Source of the DNA: Anoxynatronum sibiricum
GTDB taxonomy: Bacteria > Bacillota > Clostridia > Peptostreptococcales > Tindalliaceae
Direction of reading: 5' to 3'
Assembly (NCBI RefSeq): GCF_039414295.1
Contig: NZ_JBCITM010000009.1
Span: forward strand, 62,001 to 126,000
DNA: 64,000 nucleotides
Positions 23,025 through 32,383 of this stretch are shown piece by piece; position 1 is the stretch's first letter; each line of letters starts with the position of its first letter. The notes beneath the pieces are model-generated. The model was given only the letters and a program-made list of their open reading frames with translations. It was not told the DNA's origin and made no database searches. Position numbers and translations under genes: made by a program.

Positions 23025-26021
23025 TCATTCTTTGGGTTGACTTATCCAATTTTTCTGATTGTACATTCTCAATGTTTCTTTTAGTTCATCAAAATGAAAA
23101 GGTTTGGCCAGAAATCCATCCATGCCCGCTTCCAGGCATTTCTCCCGGTCTCCAGGCAATACTTTTGCGGTGACAGCAATGATGGGTGTGGCTCTACCCT
23201 GCGCTCTCTCGATCTGCCGGATCCATCTGGTGGCTTCATAGCCATCCATCACAGGCATCTGACAATCCATCATAATCATTTGGTACTCAGTCTCTTTCAC
23301 CATATCCAAGGCCGCCTGCCCATCTATGGCCGTGTCCACTTTGCATCCCATCTTTTCCAAACTCATTTTTGTCACCAGCCTGCTGGAGAAGTCGTCATCC
23401 ACTACCAGTATTTTGAACGTTGGGGGAGTGGCCTTTTTAGCTTCACAACAATCCTGTTCCATTGGATACACATCTTCTCTTGATTCTCGGGGCAAACCAA
23501 GGCAGCAAATCAAGGTAAACGTACTTCCCTTTCCTGGAGTGCTGACAACCGCCAAGCTTCCCCCCAGCATAGCAGTCTGTTCCTTAGCCACAGCCAAACC
23601 CAACCCCAAACCCCCATAGACCCGGGTGTGAGATTCATCTACTTGGCTGAACTGTTGAAAGATGTAGTCCATCTTTTCCGATGGAATACCGATACCTGTG
23701 TCTTTGACATCAAATCTGACATTGATGCGTTCATAGGGCATCGCATCTTCTGCCGGTCTGACGGATATCTCAACAAGACCGACATCTGTAAATTTAACCG
23801 CATTTCCCACTAAATTTCCCAAAATTTGTTTCAGTTTGAAACGGTCACCCACCAATTGTACCGGCAGCTCCTTGGCTACAGTTGCCTTTAAATGCAGCTT
23901 CTTGTGTGCAGCAGCCGCTTGGTGAAGGCCAATGACTTCATCGATGAATACTTCCAAGTGGAAGGTTTCTTCTATGATCTTCTGTGTTTTCTTTTCCAAG
24001 CTTGTATAATTCAAGATATCCCCCACCACTCGGGCTAATGACCGGGATCCTTCCATGGCAATATGAACAAACTCTTGCTGTTCTTTATTAAGATCAGTGG
24101 ATCTCAGCAACTGAATCATTCCCATAAGCCCATTAAGAGGTGTTCTTAATTCATGGCTCATATTGGCCAAAAACTGGGTTTTGGCTTTATTGGCAGCTTC
24201 TGCTTCTTCCTTTGCCCGGGTTAACTCCAAGGTCGCTTTTCTTTTTTCTGTCACGTCATCTATGATCACAGCAAACCTGTTGGTTTGGGGAGAGTAAGCT
24301 TTCACCTGAAAGTATTTATCCAGTTCAACTGAATATGCTTCAAACTCTCGGGATATGCCAGTAAGCGCAACTTCACCGTATTTTTGAATCCAGTAGGCTT
24401 CTGTGTCTGGCAGCACTTCCAGCACGGTGCGCCCAATCAGGTTTTCTTGGCGCAGGCCAGTGATCTGCTGATAACTGTCGTTGACACTTAAGAAACGATA
24501 ATCCACCGGTGTTCCCTGTTCATCGCATATGATTTCATGGAGGGCCAGTCCCAGCTGCATCTGTGAAATCAGCAGGCTGGATTCCCGTTCTTTTTCCACC
24601 AGCTGCTGACCGAGAGCCTTATGGGCTAAAGCTTCTCCAATCATTGCAGCCACTACCTCCAACAGCTCCACCATCTCCCGGGAAAGCGATCCGGAACGGG
24701 TGTCTGCCAGGTATAACAGTCCCACGATGTCTTCTTTTTCCCGCAAAGGAATCAGCGCCAGGGATGCATACTGTCGATTAAGGCAACTGTTTCGCAACTT
24801 GAAAGCCAGGTGTTCAGAGGACTCTTCGTTGAACACAACACCCAGCTCATTGGTCCAAAGGCTCCCCATGGGTGTCGTGTTGGGATGATCTGCCGGCATA
24901 TTCCCGGACAACACCTGACCACACATACAGGATAAGAAGGGGTGGCCATGTTCATCCCGGAGCACCGCCCCATCCCCATCATGGATCAAGAGGGTATTAA
25001 ACACATCTTCTTCCAACTTATGCCTGCCGGTTCGAACCATAAAGGGGTAGTCCTCCCCCTTTTTCAAACGAATACCCACTACTTCAAAGCCAGCATATTT
25101 CTGGATGGTTTCCGATACATGATGCAGGGTGGTGTCCAGATCCATTTTTTGATTAAAAACTTGGAGTACTTTCCACCCCAGTTCCCTGTAAAGATGAGCC
25201 AGGTACTGGCTGGTGATGTCTGTCATGGTGCCCAGGGTTATGTGAGTGGCGTTTCCCTGGCTGTTTCGAAGGGTTTTCCCCCGGGACAGCATCCACACCC
25301 AAGTGCCATCTTTTTTTCGGATGCGAAACCTGTTTTCATAGATACCAGGGGAGCCGTCAGCAATGTATTGATTAAATCCTTCCATTTCTCCTTCCCGGTC
25401 TTCCGGGTGAATAATTCCGCTGAAAAAAGAAGGGCTGGTGAAACCTTCTCCGTCAGTGTAATCCGCCGGATCGTATCCCAGATAGGTGAAATAGGTGTCG
25501 CTGAGGCGTTCCATTTTCTTTCTGTCATCATATTCCCACACACCTGTGTTGGTGGCATCCAGAATTGATTCGTAACGGGACTCCATATGCTTAACCGCAT
25601 TCTCACGGTTTAAGAAATCCGTCACATCCCGAAAGTACTCCACCACACCGGTAATATGTCCCCCTTTGTCACGCAGTGGAGAAGCAACGACTTGCAATGT
25701 TCTATTGTGGTTGTCCTGATCATGGAACAACTCTGTTTTTTTAACCAGTGTGCCGGTTTTGATGGCTTCCAGTGCATGGCAATGATTGCAGGGCTCCTGC
25801 CGGCCATAGTGCACCTGGTAGCAGGGTCGCCCGATTTCCTCCCGATTTTTGCTCCACCGACGGGTAGTCTCATTCTGCAGTTGAATGATCAAGTCCAGAT
25901 CCATCACCCGAATACCGTCCTGGATGGCATCTATCACGGATTGCAACTGCTGTTGGTCTTTTTGATAAGCCCTTCTTGTGATCTGCTTTAATTTTTGTTT
26001 GTTTATCTTAAACTTCTTCAT
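23025..26021 (-). CDS. Hybrid sensor histidine kinase (PAS-PAS-GAF-PAS-HK-REC)
   Basis: This is a 998-residue cytoplasmic two-component kinase with no membrane helix. In order it shows PAS 1 (about 22-135), PAS 2 with a PAC tail (about 145-270), a GAF-type domain (about 285-465), PAS 3 (about 485-590), HisKA with the phosphoacceptor His623 in FLANMSHELRTPLNG, an HATPase domain with N, G1 and G2 boxes (GNLVGNAVKF, DTGIGIP, GLGLGLAVA), and a C-terminal receiver (869-998) with Asp919 in MMDCQMPVMDG. PAS 1 has a cysteine set (C67, C78, C81) that could bind a metal or sense redox. No output regulator is adjacent. It lies behind a long terminator-containing leader, so its expression is probably riboregulated. 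Confidence 0.92.
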   Translation of the reverse strand: MKKFKINKQKLKQITRRAYQKDQQQLQSVIDAIQDGIRVMDLDLIIQLQNETTRRWSKNREEIGRPCYQVHYGRQEPCNHCHALEAIKTGTLVKKTELFHDQDNHNRTLQVVASPLRDKGGHITGVVEYFRDVTDFLNRENAVKHMESRYESILDATNTGVWEYDDRKKMERLSDTYFTYLGYDPADYTDGEGFTSPSFFSGIIHPEDREGEMEGFNQYIADGSPGIYENRFRIRKKDGTWVWMLSRGKTLRNSQGNATHITLGTMTDITSQYLAHLYRELGWKVLQVFNQKMDLDTTLHHVSETIQKYAGFEVVGIRLKKGEDYPFMVRTGRHKLEEDVFNTLLIHDGDGAVLRDEHGHPFLSCMCGQVLSGNMPADHPNTTPMGSLWTNELGVVFNEESSEHLAFKLRNSCLNRQYASLALIPLREKEDIVGLLYLADTRSGSLSREMVELLEVVAAMIGEALAHKALGQQLVEKERESSLLISQMQLGLALHEIICDEQGTPVDYRFLSVNDSYQQITGLRQENLIGRTVLEVLPDTEAYWIQKYGEVALTGISREFEAYSVELDKYFQVKAYSPQTNRFAVIIDDVTEKRKATLELTRAKEEAEAANKAKTQFLANMSHELRTPLNGLMGMIQLLRSTDLNKEQQEFVHIAMEGSRSLARVVGDILNYTSLEKKTQKIIEETFHLEVFIDEVIGLHQAAAAHKKLHLKATVAKELPVQLVGDRFKLKQILGNLVGNAVKFTDVGLVEISVRPAEDAMPYERINVRFDVKDTGIGIPSEKMDYIFQQFSQVDESHTRVYGGLGLGLAVAKEQTAMLGGSLAVVSTPGKGSTFTLICCLGLPRESREDVYPMEQDCCEAKKATPPTFKILVVDDDFSSRLVTKMSLEKMGCKVDTAIDGQAALDMVKETEYQMIMMDCQMPVMDGYEATRWIRQIERAQGRATPIIAVTAKVLPGDREKCLEAGMDGFLAKPFHFDELKETLRMYNQKNWISQPKE

Positions 26022-26190
26022 AGCGTGCCTCCTGCTTGCTTATCTCCAGCTTGTATATTTCCGTAGCTACTGCCTTTTACTGCCGAAACCAGAAAGTGAA
26101 GTGCCTTACACCAAAGATCCTGGCTATGAAGTCTTCGACATTTTGATCATTTCGTCTGCAAAATATCATCACCATGACGCACAGTAATTA

Positions 26191-26220
26191 AATAAAAACG
26201 ACCACTAAAAAAAGTGGCCG
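26191..26220 (-). terminator. Intrinsic terminator inside the leader of the hybrid kinase gene
   Basis: An 8-bp stem (CGGCCACT / AGTGGTCG with one G-U) and a U-rich loop are followed by TTTTTATTT on the minus strand. It lies 170 bp before the kinase start and about 140 bp after the predicted promoter, in the position of an attenuator. Confidence 0.75.
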
Positions 26221-26290
26221 GTTACGCTACTCACTCCTCCAGGCTCATAAGCGTCCAAATTTAAGCCGGGATTCTTCGTGTCCAATAATA
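26221..26290 (-). promoter_or_regulatory. Candidate riboswitch or other structured leader with a possible pseudoknot
   Basis: In the minus-strand RNA, CCCGGCU (270-264 in the last three digits, i.e. 26270-26264) can pair with GAGCC-U-GG (26246-26239). ACGCU in its loop (26254-26250) can pair with AGCGU downstream (26228-26224), making a pseudoknot. The CCGG at 26222-26219 begins the terminator stem and could alternatively pair with the first CCGG, a possible antiterminator. Fragments recall class-I cyclic-di-GMP RNAs (GGACGC...GCC, GTAGCG...ACC), but the order does not fit well, and I do not recognise a known class with confidence. Confidence 0.5.
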
Positions 26291-26364
26291 AAAGTATCTG
26301 CTTTTGTTGTAAACCGACTTTTTTGATTGATTAACATTTCTCAAATCATTGATATCTTGCTATT

Positions 26365-26373
26365 ATTATACCA
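26365..26373 (-). promoter_or_regulatory. Extended -10 promoter of the hybrid kinase gene
   Basis: TGG-TATAAT on the minus strand is a perfect extended -10. No good -35 is seen. It predicts a leader of about 335 bases, unusually long. Confidence 0.65.
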
Positions 26374-26463
26374 CTTCATCATTAAAACAAATACTTTAAA
26401 ATAGTCGATTTTGCTGCAAAATAATAGTGAACCTATGACGTTGTGTGACTATTGACCCCAAAG

Positions 26464-26494
26464 AAAAAGACCACCGCCGGAAAGCGATGGTCTT
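26464..26494 (-). terminator. Intrinsic terminator of the ATP synthase operon
   Basis: An 11-bp stem (AAGACCATCGC / GCGGTGGTCTT with one G-U) and a 6-base loop are followed by TTTTTC, 47 bp after the atpC stop. Confidence 0.92.
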
Positions 26495-26540
26495 AGCTTG
26501 CATAATGGGTCTTATCACCTGATGAGTCTTATCACTGGTT

Positions 26541-26951
26541 CTACTTTTGATGATGTTCGTACTGTTGGATTCTGTTAAGTGCTTTGGTGAGGGCAGCCTT
26601 GGCCCGGTCGATGTCCACCTGGTCCGACTTAGCCTTCAACCGTTCCTCTGCCCGTTCCCGGGCTTTTCGGGCGCGCTGGATATCGATTTCTTCAATCCAC
26701 TCCACCGCTTCTGTGATCACCAGTGCGTGGTCGCCACGAATTTTCAGCACGCCGTCGGCACAGGAGGCTTCTCTCACTTTGCCTTCCTGAACAATTTTGA
26801 TGCGTCCCACTGCCACCGGCGCCACCATGGGAATGTGCTCATTCATCAGCCCCACGTCACCGGAAGCGGTGCGCACCACTGCCATGTCTACTTCTTCGTC
26901 CAGAAACACTCTGTCTGGCGAGACAATTTCAAGATGCAGTTTCGCTGCCAC
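26541..26951 (-). CDS. atpC: ATP synthase epsilon subunit
   Basis: This is the central-stalk and regulatory subunit of F1. The 136 residues have the N-terminal beta-sandwich (LHLEIVSPDRVFLDEEVDMAVVRTASGDVGLMNEHIP) and a C-terminal two-helix segment rich in Arg and Ala (ARKARERAEERLKAK). It is the last gene of the atp operon, 8 bp after atpD, and is followed by a strong terminator. Confidence 0.97.
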   Translation of the reverse strand: MAAKLHLEIVSPDRVFLDEEVDMAVVRTASGDVGLMNEHIPMVAPVAVGRIKIVQEGKVREASCADGVLKIRGDHALVITEAVEWIEEIDIQRARKARERAEERLKAKSDQVDIDRAKAALTKALNRIQQYEHHQK

Positions 26952-26959
26952 AGGGTCAC

Positions 26960-28357
26960 CTACTTTCCAGCTTTCGCTTTTTCCCGGGCTTCTTCAATGG
27001 TGCCCACAAAGAGGAAGGCAGATTCGGGCAGATCATCATGTTGCCCGTCCAGGATTTCCCTGAAGCCCCGAATGGTGTCTTTCAGCGGCACATACTTTCC
27101 TTCCATGCCGGTGAACTGCTCTGCCACGTGGAAGGGTTGTGACAGGAATCGCTGCACCTTTCGGGCGCGGGCCACAATAAGCTTATCTTCCTCAGACAAC
27201 TCGTCCATACCCAGAATGGCAATGATGTCCTGGAGTTCTTTGTAACGCTGCAGCACCGATTCCACGCCGCGGGCCACATCGTAGTGCTCCTGGCCCACAA
27301 TCACCGGGTCAAGAATCCGGGAGGTGGAATCAAGAGGATCCACTGCTGGGTAAATGCCCAGCTCGGAGATCTGTCGGGAAAGAACAGTGGTGGCATCCAG
27401 ATGGGCAAAAGTGGTGGCCGGTGCCGGGTCTGTCAGGTCATCCGCCGGTACGTAGACTGCCTGTACCGAGGTGATGGAGCCCTTCTTGGTGGAAGTGATC
27501 CGCTCCTGAAGCACGCCCATTTCTGTGGCCAGGGTGGGTTGGTAGCCCACGGCACTGGGCACACGGCCCAACAGTGCCGATACCTCCGAACCTGCCTGGG
27601 TGAAACGGAAGATGTTATCGATGAAAAGGAGGACATCCTGCCCCTCTTCATCCCTGAAATACTCGGCCATGGTGAGACCGGTGAGCCCCACCCGCATGCG
27701 GGCCCCCGGCGGTTCGTTCATCTGACCATACACCAGGGTGGTTTTGTCGATAACACCAGATTCAATCATTTCGTAGTAGAGGTCGTTGCCTTCACGGGTT
27801 CGCTCCCCCACACCGGCAAACACGGATAGTCCGCCGTGTTCTTTGGCAATGTTGTTGATGAGCTCCATGATAATAACGGTTTTGCCAACGCCGGCGCCAC
27901 CGAAGAGACCAATTTTACCACCCTTGGAGTAGGGGGCGATGAGATCAACTACTTTGATCCCTGTTTCCAGAATTTCTGTGGCGGTTTCCTGATCTTCAAA
28001 GGCAGGTGATGGCCGGTGAATGGGAAAATGATGCTCTGATTCAACCGCTCCCTTTTCATCCACAGGTTCTCCCAGCACGTTCATGATGCGGCCCAAAGTG
28101 GCTCTTCCCACTGGCACAGTGATGGGGCCGCCGGTGTCAGTGCCGTCCATTCCCCTCACCAGTCCTTCGGTGGAACTCATGGCCACGCACCGAACCGTGT
28201 CGTCGCCCAGATGCTGGGCCACTTCGGCAATGATTTTTTCATCATCTTTATAAATTTCAATGGCGCTGAGCAGTTCCGGCAGCTGTTCGTTTTCAAACTT
28301 TATATCCAATACAGGGCCAATGATCTGCACCAGTTTTCCGATGTTTCCTTTCGGCAT
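26960..28357 (-). CDS. atpD: ATP synthase beta subunit
   Basis: This is the catalytic F1 subunit, 465 residues. Walker A GGAGVGKT lies at 153-160, with the catalytic GERTREGNDLY, Walker B DVLLFIDNIFRFTQAG, and the DELSEED (DELSEED loop) at the usual place near residue 385. The length and order are normal. The ribosome site GGAGGGG precedes the ATG. Confidence 0.98.
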   Translation of the reverse strand: MPKGNIGKLVQIIGPVLDIKFENEQLPELLSAIEIYKDDEKIIAEVAQHLGDDTVRCVAMSSTEGLVRGMDGTDTGGPITVPVGRATLGRIMNVLGEPVDEKGAVESEHHFPIHRPSPAFEDQETATEILETGIKVVDLIAPYSKGGKIGLFGGAGVGKTVIIMELINNIAKEHGGLSVFAGVGERTREGNDLYYEMIESGVIDKTTLVYGQMNEPPGARMRVGLTGLTMAEYFRDEEGQDVLLFIDNIFRFTQAGSEVSALLGRVPSAVGYQPTLATEMGVLQERITSTKKGSITSVQAVYVPADDLTDPAPATTFAHLDATTVLSRQISELGIYPAVDPLDSTSRILDPVIVGQEHYDVARGVESVLQRYKELQDIIAILGMDELSEEDKLIVARARKVQRFLSQPFHVAEQFTGMEGKYVPLKDTIRGFREILDGQHDDLPESAFLFVGTIEEAREKAKAGK

Positions 28358-28393
28358 TGCTTCCCCTCCTTTTGCTTGTCCGTACGGCGACGC

Positions 28394-29314
28394 CTATTTC
28401 AGCGCCTCCGCACCGCCGACAATTTCGGCAATTTCCTGTGTGATCGCAGCCTGACGGGCCCGGTTATACTGGAGCTGCAGCTTGTCGATCATGTCTTCCG
28501 CATTGCTGGTGGCACTTTCCATGGCCACCCGGCGGGCTGCCTGTTCACTGACGGCTGATTCCATCAATCCACCGTAAATCATACTGTCCAGATAGCTGGG
28601 GACCACCCGTCCCAGCACTTCTGCATCTGAAGGCTCATAGATGGCGAGTTCCCAGTCATCTTTAGCTGCTGCTTCACGGCGCATCTGTTCTTCTTCCATC
28701 AGACTTTTATCGGTATGGAAGCAGGTTTCCAGCGCTTCCTCATCCAGGGGCATCAGCTTCAGTACTTTGGGTTTGTAACTGATGGTGCTTTCAAAGTGGG
28801 TGTACACCAGGTAGATTTCGTCCACTTCTTCTGCCTGGTATTTTTCCAGACAGAACCGTCGAATTTCTTGGGCGTCAATGAAATCAGGCACTTCTGCCAG
28901 ACCCAGGTAAGACCGGGGAACTTCCACTTCACGCCTTGAAAAATAATCCCAGGACTTCTGCCCCACCGCCACTACACAAGTGGCTTTTTTTTCCTGCATA
29001 TGTTCCCAGGCTTGTTTCACAACATTTGTGTTGTAACCGCCGCAAAGACCGCGGTTGCCCGCAATGACAATGTAACCGGTTTTATTGATGGTTTCCCGGG
29101 GGGTTACCAGAGGATGTTCTGTCCCCTGAAGCTCTCCCAGAAATCCCAGCACTGCCTGCTTCCATGCCCGGGTAAAAGGCCGGGATTCTTCCAGTCTTCC
29201 CCGGGTTTTTCGCAGTTTTGCCGAGGCCACCATTTCCATGGCCTTGGTGATTTGTCTGGTACTCTTGACACTTTTGATGCGGCGTTTGATGTCCCGCATT
29301 CCTAATCCGGCCAA
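28394..29314 (-). CDS. atpG: ATP synthase gamma subunit
   Basis: This is the rotating shaft of F1, 306 residues. The N-terminal MRDIKRRIKSVKSTRQITKAMEMVASAKL and the C-terminal MESATSNAEDMIDKLQLQYNRARQAAITQEI helices are the coiled-coil signature. The start is taken as TTG at 29314 because AGGAGGTGACCCA stands at ideal distance; an ATG five codons later is an alternative. Confidence 0.96.
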   Translation of the reverse strand: MAGLGMRDIKRRIKSVKSTRQITKAMEMVASAKLRKTRGRLEESRPFTRAWKQAVLGFLGELQGTEHPLVTPRETINKTGYIVIAGNRGLCGGYNTNVVKQAWEHMQEKKATCVVAVGQKSWDYFSRREVEVPRSYLGLAEVPDFIDAQEIRRFCLEKYQAEEVDEIYLVYTHFESTISYKPKVLKLMPLDEEALETCFHTDKSLMEEEQMRREAAAKDDWELAIYEPSDAEVLGRVVPSYLDSMIYGGLMESAVSEQAARRVAMESATSNAEDMIDKLQLQYNRARQAAITQEIAEIVGGAEALK

Positions 29315-29332
29315 TGGGTCACCTCCTGTTCC

Positions 29333-30850
29333 TTATTCCTTTTCTTTCAGGAACTCAACCTTGTATTCCTCAATGGCTTTTTTCAGGGTTTCTTCCGTGG
29401 CTTCATCCATGGCACCCTGTTCGCGAATGGTTTTGCCAACTTCCGGGAAATGGCTGCGCATATAGACCATGAGACCGGCTTCGAAATCACGGATGTCTGT
29501 GACTTCCACGTCTGCCAGATACTTGTTGGTGACCGCATAAATCATCATGACCTGTTCTTCCACCGGTACCGGCTGGTACTGGGGCTGTTTCAGGATTTCG
29601 AGGATGCGTTCCCCCTGGGCCAGTCGTTCCTGGGTTTCTTTATCCAGCTCAGAGCCGAATTGGGCAAAGGCTGCCAGTTCCCGGTACTGGGCCAGTTCGA
29701 GGCGCAGTTTTCCTGCCACTTTTTTCATCGCTTTGATTTGGGCGTTTCCACCCACACGGGATACAGAAATTCCCGGGTTCACCGCAGGACGCACCCCAGA
29801 GTAGAACAGCTCTGACTCCAGGAAAATCTGACCGTCGGTGATGGAAATCACGTTGGTGGGAATATAGGCCGAAACATCTCCTGCCTGAGTTTCAATGATG
29901 GGCAGTGCTGTCAGTGATCCAGCACCCCGCTCATCACTGAGTTTGGCAGCACGTTCCAGCAGGCGGCTATGTAAGTAAAATACATCGCCCGGATACGCTT
30001 CACGGCCCGGCGGACGGCGAAGCAGCAGTGACATGGCCCGGTAGGCCACCGCATGTTTTGACAGATCATCGTAGATCAACAGCACGTGCTTGCCCTGCTC
30101 CATGAACTCTTCACCCATGGCACAACCGGCATAGGGAGCTATAAACTGGAGCGGTGCCAGCTCACTGGCAGTGGCTGCCACAATAATGGTGTAATCCATG
30201 GCACCGTGGCGATTGAGAACATCCTGAATTTGGGCCACTGTGGAGTTCTTTTGGCCAATGGCCACATAGATGCAGATGACATCGGTGTCTTTCTGATTGA
30301 TGATGGTGTCAATGGCGATGGCAGTTTTCCCCGTTTGCCGGTCACCAATGATCAGCTCCCGCTGGCCGCGGCCAATGGGAATCATGGAGTCGATGGCTTT
30401 GATACCAGTTTGCAGCGGTTCATGAACAGATTTTCGGGCAATGATGCCCGGGGCTACCCGTTCCACCACCCGGAAGTTGTCCGTTTGAATGGGACCCTTG
30501 CCGTCTATGGGCTGTCCCAGGGCGTTGACCACCCTGCCCAAAAGGGCTTCACCTGCGGGGACCTCAACGATTTTCCCCGTCCGTTTCACCATGTCGCCTT
30601 CTTTAATGTGTTCATCGGAACCCATGAGCACGCAGCCCACATTGTCTTCCTCAAGGTTCAGCGTCATTCCGTAAACATCGCCGGGAAAGACCAGCAGTTC
30701 ACCGGCCATACATTTTTCAAGCCCGTGAATCCGGGCGATCCCGTCGCCCACCTGAATAACGGTGCCCACTTCCTGGTAGTCCAGTTGGTTTTCGTATCGT
30801 TTGATCTGTTCCTTGATCACCGAACAGATTTCTTCGGGTCTGAGATTCAT
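29333..30850 (-). CDS. atpA: ATP synthase alpha subunit
   Basis: This is the non-catalytic nucleotide-binding F1 subunit, 505 residues from the ATG at 30850. It has the P-loop GDRQTGKT at 169-176 and the alpha signature PAVNPGISVSRVGGNAQ. A GTG four codons upstream is possible, but the GAGGGG site fits the ATG better. It follows atpH by 20 bp. Confidence 0.97.
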   Translation of the reverse strand: MNLRPEEICSVIKEQIKRYENQLDYQEVGTVIQVGDGIARIHGLEKCMAGELLVFPGDVYGMTLNLEEDNVGCVLMGSDEHIKEGDMVKRTGKIVEVPAGEALLGRVVNALGQPIDGKGPIQTDNFRVVERVAPGIIARKSVHEPLQTGIKAIDSMIPIGRGQRELIIGDRQTGKTAIAIDTIINQKDTDVICIYVAIGQKNSTVAQIQDVLNRHGAMDYTIIVAATASELAPLQFIAPYAGCAMGEEFMEQGKHVLLIYDDLSKHAVAYRAMSLLLRRPPGREAYPGDVFYLHSRLLERAAKLSDERGAGSLTALPIIETQAGDVSAYIPTNVISITDGQIFLESELFYSGVRPAVNPGISVSRVGGNAQIKAMKKVAGKLRLELAQYRELAAFAQFGSELDKETQERLAQGERILEILKQPQYQPVPVEEQVMMIYAVTNKYLADVEVTDIRDFEAGLMVYMRSHFPEVGKTIREQGAMDEATEETLKKAIEEYKVEFLKEKE

Positions 30851-30870
30851 TGTGCTTTTCACCCCTCACT

Positions 30871-31419
30871 TTATACAATCATTTGTGTCAGATCCTCTTT
30901 CAAGAGGTTCAGACGGTTACGTACCGTACCGTCGATCACCCGGTCTCCCATCCGCACCATGACACCCCCGATGATGGATGCATCCACCTGGTTGGTAAGG
31001 GTCACTTCCCGACCCGTCAGAGTACTGAGGGAAGCAGCCATACTGGCCTGAGCGGTTTCGTTCATGGGAACGGCTGTCACGGCAACGGCTTCCATCCGGT
31101 TTTCCAGCGCTTCTGTCAGCTCTTCAAAAACGTGTACCATGCCTTCAAAAGAAGCTTCCCGGCGCTTGTCCACCAGAATCATGAGAAAATGATACAGCTC
31201 TTGGCTGATTTTTTCTTTGAACAGTTCTGTGATAAATTGTTTTTTCTCCCGGTTTCCCACCACAGGAGAGGCGAAAAAACGGGCAAAGTCAGGCACCTCA
31301 TGAATGGCTTGCTGAATACCCTTCAGTTCCTGGAGCACAGCGGCGGCATCGGTGGTTTCCGATTCCTGTACAGCCTGGAAAAGAGCTGTGGCGTAGCGCT
31401 TAGCCACTAATGCTGCCAT
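30871..31419 (-). CDS. atpH: ATP synthase delta subunit
   Basis: This is the peripheral-stalk subunit linking F1 to the b dimer, 182 residues. It has the N-terminal helical domain (VAKRYATALFQAVQE) and the C-terminal conserved VDASIIGGVMVRMGDRVIDGTVRNRL. Its start overlaps the end of atpF by 13 bases, indicating translational coupling. Confidence 0.95.
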   Translation of the reverse strand: MAALVAKRYATALFQAVQESETTDAAAVLQELKGIQQAIHEVPDFARFFASPVVGNREKKQFITELFKEKISQELYHFLMILVDKRREASFEGMVHVFEELTEALENRMEAVAVTAVPMNETAQASMAASLSTLTGREVTLTNQVDASIIGGVMVRMGDRVIDGTVRNRLNLLKEDLTQMIV

Positions 31420-31913
31420 TTTTCACGACCTACCTTTTCAATGAACTTCTGAATCATGGCATCATGCTTTTGCTGATCCAGTTCCTGTTCCATGATCTGA
31501 GCAGCCGCCAGTACCGCCAGTTCAGAAATCTGATTTTTGAACTCGTTGATAGCTTTTGTTTTTTCCCGTTCAAGATCCAACCGGGAACGTTCTTCCATTT
31601 TTCGAATTTCTTCGCGGGCTTCCTGAATCAGAATTTCGCCCCGTTCCTCACCCTTGCGGGCAGCTTCTTTCAGCATTTCATTCCGTTCTTCCCGAACGCC
31701 TGCCAGCTTTTCCTCATACTGGGCCTTCAGTGCCAAGGCTTCTGTTTCTTTTTCCTGTGCGCCGGCCAGCTGGTCTTCGATGCTCTGTGTCCGCTTGGCC
31801 ATGAATTCAGTCACCGGCTTAAAGAGGAAATGGCGCAAAAGTAAGAAGATGACGATGGTGTTAATGATCTGAAACACAAAGGTCCAACCCGGTTCAACCA
31901 ATCCTTGCTGCAT
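31407..31913 (-). CDS. atpF: ATP synthase b subunit
   Basis: This is a peripheral-stalk subunit of 168 residues with a single N-terminal membrane helix (TFVFQIINTIVIFLLLRHFL) and a long charged coiled coil. Only one b gene is seen, so the stalk is a homodimer. Confidence 0.95.
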   Translation of the reverse strand: MQQGLVEPGWTFVFQIINTIVIFLLLRHFLFKPVTEFMAKRTQSIEDQLAGAQEKETEALALKAQYEEKLAGVREERNEMLKEAARKGEERGEILIQEAREEIRKMEERSRLDLEREKTKAINEFKNQISELAVLAAAQIMEQELDQQKHDAMIQKFIEKVGREKWQH

Positions 31914-31969
31914 CGTGTTGCCTCCTTTCCGGAAAATCAGTCAGACTGATTCCGCCGATGTATTTTGCT

Positions 31970-32236
31970 CTACAGCATGCCCACCAGCGGGTTGGCAAAC
32001 AGTAGAATCAGCGCAATGATCAGACCGTAAATACCGGTGGTTTCCGCAACAGCCGCTCCCAGCAGCATGGTTCTGACGATGTCACCCTGTGCTTCCGGCT
32101 GACGCCCCACACCTTCTGCGCCTTTACCGGCCGCATACCCCTGACCGATCCCGGGGCCGATCCCTGCAATCATGGCCAGTCCTGCGCCAATGGCGGAAGC
32201 CGCCAGTACTAATGCTCTACCTGTAATTGGTTCCAT
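31970..32236 (-). CDS. atpE2: ATP synthase c subunit, single hairpin, sodium type
   Basis: This rotor-ring subunit has 88 residues and two membrane helices. With the ATG at 32236 (GGAGG at 9-base spacing) the ligand positions fall on the same numbers as in the Ilyobacter tartaricus sodium ring: Gln32, Val63, Glu65, Thr66 and Tyr70 (Ser66 in Ilyobacter). This is the sodium-binding signature seen in Na+-F-ATPases. A frame seven codons longer (MRRRKMN) is possible but overlaps the ribosome site. Confidence 0.93.
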   Translation of the reverse strand: MEPITGRALVLAASAIGAGLAMIAGIGPGIGQGYAAGKGAEGVGRQPEAQGDIVRTMLLGAAVAETTGIYGLIIALILLFANPLVGML

Positions 32237-32383
32237 ATTCATTTTCCTCCTTCTCATTCGTTCAATTTTTCTGAACTTTCAGGGTGGTGCTTATTCGTCA
32301 TTTCCCTTTTGACAGGGGTCAGAAGGCATCTTGTTGTGGTACTGATTAACAGATTGTTGCTGATTAACAGAGCAGCAGTATCT

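Noticed and set aside
30086..31051. A 321-codon plus-strand frame
   Set aside because: It is antisense across atpA and atpH, both certain genes.
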